DNA from: Frankiaceae bacterium
GTDB lineage: Bacteria; Actinomycetota; Actinomycetes; Mycobacteriales; SCTD01
DNA: 5,404 bases
Assembly (NCBI GenBank): GCA_947479995.1
Contig: CANKBT010000233.1
Location: 1 to 5,404, forward strand
Reading direction: 5' to 3'
The position numbers and the translations under genes were made by a program. Below, one piece after another: positions 1 through 5,404 of the stretch (position 1 is its first letter; every line of letters begins with the position of its first letter). The notes below the pieces were generated by a model. That model was not told the origin of the DNA. It saw only the letters and a program-made list of their open reading frames with translations, and ran no database searches.

Positions 1-1
1 C

Positions 2-85
2 ACCGCGCGCGCCGAGGGCGTGCGCGCCCGCCTGCTGCAGACGTACGACGCCGCGCCCGGCCCGTCGGCTAGTCCTCCAGGCTGA
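2..85 (+). CDS. C-terminal end of an unrecognised protein (partial, 5' end outside window)
   Basis: The reading frame starting at base 2 is open from the window edge and ends at TGA 83-85. It encodes TARAEGVRARLLQTYDAAPG followed by PSASPPG. Almost all of its codons end in G or C, whereas the other two forward frames contain many A/T third positions, so this is the likely coding frame. The tail looks like a short amphipathic helix followed by a Pro/Ser end. It converges with the DUF5319 C-terminal fragment and overlaps it by 17 bases. In M. tuberculosis the gene convergent with the DUF5319 member Rv3412 is Rv3413c, an anti-sigma factor gene next to sigD, so a sigma or anti-sigma protein is conceivable here. 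Nothing in these 27 residues shows it. Function unknown. Confidence 0.4.
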   Translation, partial: TARAEGVRARLLQTYDAAPGPSASPPG

Positions 86-182
86 GCACCGCGTCGGCGA
101 AGCCGCGCGCGTCGTCCCAGCTCACGTACGCCTCGGGGTCCGGCGCGTGCGCGGGCTCGTGCACGCGGGTCGTGCCGCGGTC
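69..182 (-). pseudogene. DUF5319 family protein, C-terminal fragment (about 37 residues)
   Basis: Read on the minus strand, this stretch encodes DRGTTRVHEPAHAPD, then PEAYVSWDDARGFADAV, and ends LSLED before TAG (69-71). This matches the C-terminal signature I recall for the DUF5319 family (G..R.HEPA..P.P..YV.WD.ARG.AD), as in Rv3412. Upstream of the Asp at about base 182 the frame stays open, but the sequence no longer resembles the family. It runs through the 5' region and signal-peptide part of the opposite-strand surface-protein gene. No start codon with a Shine-Dalgarno site precedes it; the ATG at 230 is probably fortuitous. The missing N-terminal part sits at 5003-5263 on the same strand. 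No molecular function is established for the family. The family call is from memory, not a search, but the motif is distinctive. Confidence 0.82.
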
Positions 183-204
183 GGCGCCGCGCTCTCCACG
201 GGGC

Positions 205-233
205 TTGATCATCGTCCGCACATCGGTCATCCT
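205..233 (+). promoter_or_regulatory. Weak candidate promoter for the surface-protein gene
   Basis: The 100 bases between the DUF5319 fragment and the start codon include a locally less GC-rich patch. It contains TTGATC (205-210, four of six matches to TTGACA) and, 17 bases later, CATCCT (228-233, only three of six to TATAAT). The -10 match is poor. I list it because this is the only stretch available for a promoter, not because the motif is convincing. Confidence 0.15.
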
Positions 234-271
234 GCGCCGGCGCCGCGCATCGGGTGGCGGGCAGGACCACC

Positions 272-276
272 GGAGG
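272..276 (+). promoter_or_regulatory. Shine-Dalgarno site fixing the start of the surface-protein gene
   Basis: GGAGG lies seven bases before the ATG at 284. The spacing is ideal, and the following codons encode a good signal peptide. This decides the true translation start. The GTG at 507 that would open the downstream frame has no such site, and starting there would drop the export signal. Confidence 0.8.
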
Positions 277-283
277 CGGCGGC

Positions 284-403
284 ATGCGTGCAGGGCTCGG
301 CAGCGGGACGGGTCGGGGTGCACGGGTGCGCGGCGTCATCGCCGTCGGCGTCGCAGTGCTGTCGAGCGGCACGGTCGTGGTCCCGCTCGTCACGGCCCGG
401 GCG
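284..403 (+). other. Sec-type signal peptide of the surface protein
   Basis: Codons 1-40 encode a basic start (MRAGLGSGTGRGARVRG), then an uncharged hydrophobic stretch (VIAVGVAVLSSGTVVVPLVT), then ARA followed by ATVAE, a type I signal-peptidase pattern. No lipobox cysteine is present and the arginines are not in a twin-arginine pair, so general secretion is the likely route. This segment is in a different frame from the rest of the protein. Confidence 0.8.
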
Positions 404-3400
404 GCCACGGTCGCCGAGCTGAACCCGGCCTGCTCGCCCGACGCCGCCGACCCTGCCCTGGTCGTCTGCCGGTACGGGCCGACGGGGGGCGGAGCAGACC
501 TTCGCGGTGCCGCCCGGCGTCAGCTCGGTCGACGTGGTGGCCATCGGCGCGCCCGGCGGCGACGGGCAGACGAGCAACCGCGGCCGACCGGTCGGCGGCG
601 CAGGTGCAGAGGTGGTGGGCCGCGTCTCGACCGTCGGGCTCGACAGCCTCTTCGTCGAGGTCGGGGGGGCCGGGCGACCGGGGAGCTTCTCGACGACCCC
701 TGTCGGCGGGTTCAACGGCGGAGGCTCCACGCGCCCCGGCGGCCAGAGCTTCGGCGGCGGCGGTGGTGGTGCCTCCGACGTCCGCACGACGTCCCGGTCC
801 GTGCCCCTCGAGGAGGCCGACACCCGGCTGCTCGTCGCAGCAGGGGGCGGGGGCGGCGGCTGGAGCGTCACCCTCTGCGTCGCCGGCCCCGGCGGCGACG
901 CCGGGTCCCCGGGGAGCGACAGCGAGGTGAACGATCCCGAGTTCTGCGGGCTGGGCACGGGCGGCGGTGCGGGCACCGCCACCGCTGGCGGCGCCGGCGG
1001 CACCGGCCCGGGCGGCGGTGACCGGAACGGGACCGCTGGTGCGCTCGGCCAGGGCGGCCAGGGCGGAGTTGGCCCCACCGGCACCACGCCGTTCAGCCAC
1101 TACGGCGGCGGTGGCGGTGGCGGCCGCTTCGGCGGCGGTGGTGGCGGCAACGGCAACAAGGGCAACCCGGGCCAAGCCTACGGCTCGGGGGCGGGTGGCG
1201 GTGGCGGCTCGTCGCTCGTGCCCCCCGGCGGCACCCTCACCACCGCCCGGAACGCCGACGGCGCGCCCAAGCCGCCGAGCGTCACGATCTCCTACCGGCG
1301 GCGCCCCACCACCGTGGGCGGCACGTCGCAGCCCCGCGGCGCAACGGCGGGCGCCACGCTCGTCGACGCCGCGACGGTGACGTCGGCCGACCCGGTGGCG
1401 GGGACCCCTCCGACGGGGACGGTGGTGCACACCCTCTACGGGCCCGACGACGCGACGTGCTCCGGCACGCCGGCGTTCACCTCGGAGCCCCAGCCGGTGG
1501 AGGCGGGCCAGGCCACCACGGCCCTGTACCAGGGCGCCACGGCCGGCACGTACCGGTGGGTCGACCGCTACAGCGGGGACGCCACCTACGCACCGTCGGC
1601 CACGACGTGCGGCGACCCGAACCACACCCACGGCATCACCCGGAGCGCCACGACGACCATCGTCTCGACGAGGCCGGCGACCGGCACGCCGGGCACCGAC
1701 CTGATCGCGTCCGTGACGGTGTCGAACGCCGGGACCTCCGGCTTCCCGAAGGGCGACGTCGACCTCCGGCTGCACGGGACCGGCGACGTCACGTGCACCG
1801 GCACGCCGGTCTTCACCACCCGGGTGCAGCTCGGCGCGATCGGGCAGGCGGAGGCCCGCTACCCCTCGGCGCCGGCGGGCTCGTACCGCTGGTTCGCCAC
1901 CTACCTCGGGGACGCGTCCAGCGCCGGGTCCTCGACGCTGTGCCCGCCGGCGCCGAACCACGTGATCGCCGCGCCGACGGTCGCGCCCCAGTTCACGAGC
2001 CCCCCGTCTGCCCGCTTCGTGCGGGGCGCCCCCGGGACCTTCGTCGTGCGCACCTCCGGCGTCCCGACCCCCGTCATCGCCGCCTCGAGCGTCCCCGCCT
2101 GGGCCACGTTCACCGACCAGGGGGACGGCACGGCGAGGCTGGAAGGCACCCCGCCGCCCACCGCCATCGGCGAATACCCGATCACCTTCACGGCTGCGAA
2201 CGGGTCCGGCGGGCCGGCGACGCAGGACTTCAAGCTGCACGTCGACGTGCCGCCCAGCTTCACCAGCGGCAGCTCGGCGCGGTTCCTCGTCGGCCGGCCG
2301 GGCCGCTTCGACGTGACCACGCAGCCGGGCCACCCGACCGTGACGTCGCTGGCCGTCTCGGGCCAGCTGCCCGACGGGGTCACGTTCACCGACGACGGTG
2401 ACGGCACGGGGACGTTCACCGGCACCGCCACGAGCGCAGGGACCGCCCAGCTGACGATCACGGCCACCGCCCGGGGCGGCACCGCACCGCCGGCGACGCA
2501 GGCGTTCACGCTGACCGTCCTCGGGGCGCCGAGCTTCACGAGCGCCGGCGCCGCCACCTTCCGGGTCGGCCGGGCCGACTCGTTCGCGGTCACCACCACG
2601 GGCAGCCCGCCGGCGAGGCTCTCGACGACCGGCAGCCTGCCTGCGGGCGTGACCTTCACCGACGGCGGCGACGGGACCGCCACGCTGGCCGGCACCCCGG
2701 CGGGCAGCACGGGAGGCACCTACGCGCTCACCCTGCGGGCGACCAACGACGTCGACCCCGACGCCACCCAGGCGTTCACGTTGACCGTCGAGGCGGCGCC
2801 GGCGGTCACCACCCAACCGACGCCCCAGACGGTGGCGGCGGGTGCGCAGGCCAGCTTCACCGCGGCGGCGTCGGGCACGCCGGCGCCGAGGGTCCAGTGG
2901 CAGCGCGCAGGCGCCGGGAGCTCGACGTTCACCGACATCAGCGGCGCGATGTCGCCGACGTACTCGTTCACCCCGGCGGCCGGCGACAACGGCTCCAACT
3001 ACCGGGCCGTCTTCACCAACACGATCGGCAGCGCCACCACGGCAGCGGCGGCGTTGCAGGTGACCGTGCCGCCGTCGATCACCAGCGCGGCCTCGGCCAC
3101 GATCCGGGTCGGTCGCGCCGACTCGTTCAGCGTCACGGCGTCCGGCCAGCCCGACCCCACGGTCACAACGGTGGGCGGCCTCCCCGCTGGCGTGACCTTC
3201 GCTCCCGGCAAGCGGGTCGGATCGTTGGCCGGCACGCCGCAGGCAGGGTCCGGCGGCACCTACGCCCTGACGATGCGGGCGAGCAACGGCGCCGGGCCCG
3301 ACGCGACCCAGGCGTTCACGTTGACGGTCGAGGAGGCGCCGGCGGTGACCACGCAGCCGGTCGACCGGACCGTGCCGGCCGGGGGCCAGGCCAGCTTCAC

Positions 3401-4922
3401 GGCCGCCGCGTCGGGGACCCCGGCACCGACGGTGCAGTGGCAGCGGGCGGCCGCCGGCACCGCGAACTTCGCCAACATCAGCGGTGCGACGTCGCCGACG
3501 TACTCGTTCACGACGGCGGCCGGTGACGACGGGGCCCGCTTCCGGGCCGTCTTCACCAACGTCGCCGGCACCGCCACCACGAACGCGTCGACGTTGGACG
3601 TCACCACGGCGCCGGCCATCACGAGCGCCGCTGCGGCGACGTTCCGCGTCGGTCGGGCGCAGACCTTCGACGTGGTGGCCAGCGGCCAGCCGGCGCCGGC
3701 GATCAGCCAGGCGGGTGCGCTGCCGGCCGGCGTGTCCTTCGCCGACCTCGGCGGGGGCAGGACGCGGCTCTCCGGGACGCCGGAGGCGGGCTCGGGAGGC
3801 TCCTACGCCCTCACGATGAAGGCGAGCAACGGCGCTGGGCCCGACGCCACGCAGGCGTTCACGTTGACGGTGGAGGAGGCGCCGACGGTCGCCACCCAGC
3901 CGGTGGACCGCACGGTCGCCGCCGGTGCGGAGGCCAGCTTCACGGCCGCGGCGTCGGGCACGCCGGCGCCGAGCGTCCAGTGGCAGCGGTCGACCGACGG
4001 GGGCACCACCTTCACGGACATCAGCGGCGCCACGTCGTCGACGTACGCCTTCGAGACCGTCGCCGGCGACGACGGCTCGCGGTACCGGGCGGTGTTCACG
4101 AACGACGCCGGCACCGCGACCACGTCGGCCGCCACCGTCAGCGTGACGACCGGACCGGTCATCACCAGCGCCGCTGCGGCGACGTTCGACGCCGGCACGG
4201 CCGAGTCGTTCGACGTGGTCGCGTCGGGCCAGCCGGCGCCGGCGCTCGCGGTGCGGGGCGCGCTGCCCCAGGGCGTGACCTTCAGCGACGCCGGCGGCGG
4301 GAGGGCGACGCTGTCGGGCACCGCGGCGGCCGGGACCGGCGGGACGTACCCGCTGACCATCACGGCGACGAACGGCTCCGGCACCACCGAGCAGGCCTTC
4401 GCCCTGACCGTCGACGAGGCGCCGGCGTTCACCAGCGCCGCCTCCACCACGGCCGAGGTCGGCGTGCCGACCCGTTTCACGGTCAGGGCCAGCGGCCACC
4501 CGACGCCGACGCTCACCGAGACGGGCGCGCTGCCCGCCGGCATGACGTTCGTCGACGAGGGCGACGGCACCGCGACGCTGTCGGGCACCCCGGCGGACGG
4601 CAGCGCCGGCGACTACCGGCTGGTGCTCACCGCCACGAACGGTGATGCGCCCACGTCGTCCGCCGACGCCCGCGCGGCGGCCGCAGCCCGGTCGGCCGAG
4701 CAGGTCTTCACCCTGACGGTGGTGCCGGCCGACCAGGCGGGGGTGGTCGAGCCGACCCCCACCCCGACGGCGACGCCCGAGGCGCCGACGACCGAGCGGC
4801 GGCGGAACGGGCTCGCGGTCACGGGTGGCGACAGCGGCCGCCTGGTGCTCCTCGGCGCCGCGGCGCTGCTGGGCGGCCTCCTCCTCGTCGGCCTCGGGCG
4901 CCGCCGGCGCCGCCACCCGTAG
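284..4922 (+). CDS. Large wall-anchored surface protein: glycine-rich domain plus Ig-like ladder, LAVTG sorting signal (one-base frameshift)
   Basis: The protein is about 1545 residues after correcting one base. ATG 284 follows a strong Shine-Dalgarno site. Residues 1-40 are a signal peptide: a basic n-region (R11, R14, R16), a hydrophobic core 18-37 and a likely cleavage after A38-R-A40. The glycine-rich domain (about 70-337) has the motifs GGGASDVR and RLLVAAGGGG and ends in VTISY; it resembles bacterial glycine-rich (PF12810-like) proteins. Next come two Ig-like repeats (about 341-563), each with a Cys pair (C392/C442, C504/C553). Residues 566-1479 form ten Ig-fold modules. A Thr/Pro stalk leads to L1510-AVTG, a helix (1520-1538) and RRRRR. 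All eight cysteines lie before residue 560. The signal-peptide frame and body frame meet only if one G is removed from the run at 484-489; as written, translation from 284 stops at TGA 1019-1021 after 245 residues. A role as adhesin or cell-surface stalk is inferred from architecture. No sortase is in the window. Confidence 0.85.
484..489 (+). other. G6 tract at the frame offset between signal peptide and body
   Basis: Upstream of the tract the signal-peptide frame reads RYGPTG. Downstream, the body frame reads GAEQTFAVPPG, which is the usual opening of glycine-rich domains of this kind. With five G the two join smoothly as PTGAEQTF; with six G they are out of frame. The body frame carries its own stop at 420-422, so it cannot extend back to a signal peptide. 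The tract may be a sequencing error, a true inactivating mutation or a slippage site. The sequence alone cannot decide. Confidence 0.8.
492..1295 (+). repeat. Glycine-rich low-complexity domain (GGC/GGT-rich)
   Basis: This encodes residues about 70-337, with glycine runs of five to seven near bases 750-770, 840-860, 1104-1150 and 1190-1210. Conserved-looking pieces between the runs (GGGASDVR, RLLVAAGG, SSLVPPGGT, PPSVTISY) show it is a folded glycine-rich domain rather than a random simple repeat. Two cysteines (residues 198 and 221) lie within it and may pair. The DNA holds many near-identical GGCGGT units, which favour polymerase slippage and assembly error. Confidence 0.75.
1305..1973 (+). 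repeat. Two tandem Ig-like repeats with Cys pairs
   Basis: Two modules of about 111 residues (1305-1637 and 1638-1973) share the order: LYG or LHG, then a D-x-TCxGTP-x-F strand, then GTYRW or GSYRW, then a Y-x-GDA turn and a closing Cys-x-x-x-x-N. This is the Ig-like repeat common in secreted actinobacterial proteins. Cysteines are spaced 50 and 49 residues apart in the two copies, so each module probably holds one disulfide. They sit between the glycine-rich head and the cysteine-free ladder. Confidence 0.7.
1980..4721 (+). repeat. Ladder of ten Ig-fold modules (He_PIG-like and Ig-like)
   Basis: Module boundaries are marked by the strands FTLTV or similar followed by AP or PP. Seven putative-Ig (He_PIG, PF05345-like) modules carry FTS...F.VG, then LPAGVTF, then GDGTATL.GTP, then Y.LT..A.NG and TQAFTLTV. 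They lie at 1980-2243, 2244-2519, 2520-2789, 3063-3329, 3603-3872, 4146-4412 and 4413-4721. Three Ig-like modules lie at 2790-3062, 3330-3602 and 3873-4145, each with TTQP or ATQP, then SFTAAASGTPAP, VQWQR, a D/N-ISGA motif, and YRAVFTN or FRAVFTN. The last He_PIG module has an insert (TSSADARAAAAARSA) before its final strand. All modules lack cysteine. Such ladders usually act as rigid extended stalks. Confidence 0.75.
2520..4145 (+). repeat. Three tandem two-module repeats, period 540-543 bp
   Basis: Each unit is one He_PIG-like module followed by one Ig-like module: 2520-3062, 3063-3602 and 3603-4145. Anchor points such as the codons for F/I-RVGRA give offsets of 543, 540 and 543 bp to the next copy. 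The DNA is similar enough over stretches such as the codons for TQAFTLTVEEAP to show recent duplication, but copies differ throughout, so they are not identical. The next module (4146-4412) begins a fourth unit that lacks its Ig partner. Copy number could change by recombination. Confidence 0.75.
4812..4919 (+). other. LAVTG cell-wall sorting signal, membrane helix and basic tail
   Basis: After a Thr/Pro-rich stalk (PTPTPTATPEAPTT) come LAVTG (4812-4826), a hydrophobic helix of about 19 residues (4842-4898) and RRRRRHP. This is the three-part signal for sortase anchoring. The LAxTG form, rather than LPxTG, is the type reported for class E sortases of GC-rich actinobacteria. The sortase would have to be encoded elsewhere. 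Confidence 0.85.
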
Positions 4923-4960
4923 CGGAGCGGTCCGGCCCTGCCCGGGGCCGCGCCGCTCCG
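4923..4960. terminator. GC-rich two-stage hairpin directly after the surface-protein gene
   Basis: An outer stem of eight pairs (CGGAGCGG at 4923-4930 with CCGCTCCG at 4953-4960) encloses an inner stem of six pairs (CGGCCC at 4933-4938 with GGGCCG at 4945-4950) around a six-base loop. It begins one base after the stop codon. No T-run follows on either strand, so it is not a textbook intrinsic terminator, but T-less hairpins are common at gene ends in GC-rich actinobacteria. It could also block minus-strand transcription coming from the DUF5319 fragment. Confidence 0.6.
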
Positions 4961-5002
4961 GCTCGCGAGTCGGACGAGCAGCGCCGGGAGCACGGGGGGA
5001 GG

Positions 5003-5263
5003 TCCCTCGAGGGGGTCGTCGCTCAGCAGCTCCCCGCCGGAGGAGTGCGCCTCGGCGCCGTCCCCGCAGTCGACGACCAGCCCGCGCACGCCGCGCGGCG
5101 CGAGCAGCGCCTGGAGGACCTCGAGGTCCTGCAGGTCCTCGAGCACGCCCTCGCGGTCGTCCGGCGAGAGCGGCTCGACCGCCTCCGAGCCGTCGTCGAG
5201 GGCGCGCGCGGGGTCGTGGGGGTCCCCCGCGAAGGGGTCGAGCGGCTCGCCGGGCGCGGTCAT
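5003..5263 (-). pseudogene. DUF5319 family protein, N-terminal fragment (about 87 residues)
   Basis: From ATG (5263-5261, minus strand) the frame encodes LDPFAGDPHDPARALDD, a PLSPDDRE helix start, DLQDLEVLQALLAPRGVRG and LVVDC. These fit the N-terminal and middle part of the DUF5319 family. The next part is degraded. Where the family usually has D-C-x-D/E-C...H-Y...W-x-LL-x-x-NL, this copy reads DCGDGAEAHSSGGELLSDDP, so the second Cys, the Tyr and the Trp are absent. Similarity ends near base 5003. The frame then runs on without a stop to about 4613, antisense to the 3' end of the surface-protein gene. The C-terminal HEPA part is at 69-182. The gene is divergent from guaB, as in mycobacteria. 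No Shine-Dalgarno site is evident. It is almost certainly non-functional as a normal DUF5319 protein. Confidence 0.78.
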
Positions 5264-5283
5264 CGCAGGCAGCCCAGGTCGCC

Positions 5284-5289
5284 TAGGAT
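5284..5289 (+). promoter_or_regulatory. Candidate -10 element for guaB
   Basis: TAGGAT matches four of six bases of TATAAT including the key T1, A2 and T6, and is a common actinobacterial -10 form. It lies 30 bases before the guaB start codon, which would give a short leader with room for the Shine-Dalgarno site. The region 17 to 18 bases upstream (around 5260-5266) shows no good -35 match and overlaps the divergent DUF5319 start. Confidence 0.4.
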
Positions 5290-5307
5290 GGGGCGCCTCC
5301 CCTCTCC

Positions 5308-5313
5308 GGAAGG
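5308..5313 (+). promoter_or_regulatory. Shine-Dalgarno site of guaB
   Basis: GGAAGG lies five bases before the GTG at 5319, supporting that start. Confidence 0.6.
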
Positions 5314-5318
5314 CCGCT

Positions 5319-5404
5319 GTGACTGCCGACCCCGTCCTCCCGCTCGGGCTCACCTTCGACGACGTCCTGCTGCTGCCGGGGGAGACCGACGTCATCCCCA
5401 GCGA
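5319..5404 (+). CDS. guaB: IMP dehydrogenase, N-terminal start (partial, continues outside window)
   Basis: The enzyme oxidises IMP to XMP with NAD+, the committed step of guanine nucleotide synthesis in the cytoplasm. Only 28 codons are present: VTADPVLPLG, then LTFDDVLLLPGETDVIPS. The LTFDDVLLLP..S/T.V.PS segment is the hallmark N-terminus of bacterial GuaB proteins. GTG is chosen because it has a Shine-Dalgarno site and lies the usual ten residues before this motif. The catalytic and CBS domains are beyond the window. It is divergent from the DUF5319 N-terminal fragment with 55 bases between the start codons, so the two probably share a promoter region. Confidence 0.93.
   Translation, partial: MTADPVLPLGLTFDDVLLLPGETDVIPS

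Larger units (their letters stand above)
183..5002. other. Putative inserted segment (about 4.8 kb) splitting the DUF5319 gene
   Basis: This is the stretch between the points where similarity to DUF5319 stops on each side. It contains one complete transcription unit, the surface-protein gene, with about 100 bases of leader and about 80 bases of trailer. No transposase, integrase, tRNA or clear terminal inverted repeats are visible, so the mechanism of arrival is unknown. The boundaries are uncertain by roughly 10 to 30 bases because they are judged from protein similarity. The codon and base style of the segment is as GC-rich as its flanks, so composition gives no sign of a foreign source. 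A misassembly could produce the same picture, although two joins at the matching point of one gene would be a coincidence. Confidence 0.55.

Noticed and set aside
663..669. G7 tract considered as a second frameshift point
   Set aside because: The frame is continuous across it (VGGAG), and the protein pattern continues without a break on both sides.
172..930. Plus-strand open frame rich in Arg, Pro and Ala overlapping the start of the surface gene
   Set aside because: It has no ribosome site and a low-complexity composition, and it overlaps two better-supported frames. It is a shadow of GC-rich coding DNA.
1104..1210. GGC/GGT tracts considered as a microsatellite or CRISPR-like array
   Set aside because: There is no regular repeat-spacer structure. 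The tracts encode glycine runs within a recognisable glycine-rich domain.
1901..2719. Minus-strand frame with Val/Pro-rich repeats
   Set aside because: It is the antisense reading of the Ig-like repeats, so it inherits their periodicity. It has no plausible start or family resemblance.
390..4916. Open frame of 1,508 codons on the minus strand across the whole surface-protein gene
   Set aside because: Its translation is dominated by Arg, Gly, Ala and Val with no domain pattern. In very GC-rich DNA the antisense frames of a real gene are often open. The plus-strand frame shows clear domains, a signal peptide and a sorting signal.
507..4922. Start of the surface protein at GTG 507
   Set aside because: There is no Shine-Dalgarno site at 507, and it would leave out the signal peptide. 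The upstream ATG at 284 has an ideal site and export signal, and needs only a one-base correction.
183..5002. Classical insertion sequence or integron cassette
   Set aside because: No transposase, integrase, terminal inverted repeats or recognisable attachment site was found. Only the split gene argues for insertion.
5115..5130. Perfect 16-base palindrome AGGACCTCGAGGTCCT, considered as an operator
   Set aside because: It lies inside the DUF5319 coding part and is explained by the repetitive Asp-Leu-Glu-Leu codons of the helix DLQDLEVLQ. No second copy was seen near a promoter.

Overview
The window is very GC-rich, and its real reading frames have almost only G or C at third codon positions. 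The right edge opens guaB. Beside it, divergently, lies a gene of the DUF5319 family, the same arrangement as guaB2 (Rv3411c) and Rv3412 in Mycobacterium tuberculosis. The actinobacterial LAxTG-type cell-wall sorting signal agrees with this. I infer an actinomycete (Actinomycetota), possibly of the Acidimicrobiia; the class is a guess.

Layout from left to right. (1) Bases 2-85, + strand: the last codons of an unrecognised gene. (2) Bases 69-182, - strand: only the C-terminal third of a DUF5319 protein. (3) Bases 183-5002: about 4.8 kb carrying one large gene on the + strand, with its own Shine-Dalgarno site (272-276), start (284), stop (4922) and a GC-rich hairpin (4923-4960). (4) Bases 5003-5263, - strand: the N-terminal two thirds of a DUF5319 protein. 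(5) A 55-base divergent promoter region. (6) From 5319, + strand: the start of guaB.

The central gene encodes an exported, wall-anchored surface protein of about 1545 residues. From the N-terminus it has a signal peptide, a glycine-rich domain, two cysteine-paired Ig-like repeats, a ladder of ten Ig-fold modules (seven putative-Ig/He_PIG-like and three others, the middle alternating with a period near 543 bp), a Thr/Pro stalk, LAVTG, a membrane helix and an arginine-rich tail. As the bases stand, the signal-peptide frame and the body frame are offset by one base at a run of six G (484-489). The gene is therefore frameshifted, phase-variable, or carries a sequencing error.

The main observation is that the two DUF5319 pieces are complementary halves of one gene of ordinary family length (about 125 residues), separated by the surface-protein gene on the opposite strand. 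The simplest reading is that a single-gene segment was inserted into the DUF5319 gene next to guaB. The N-terminal half has also lost several conserved residues near the break. An assembly artefact is the main alternative. No RNA gene, CRISPR array, transposase or integrase is visible.
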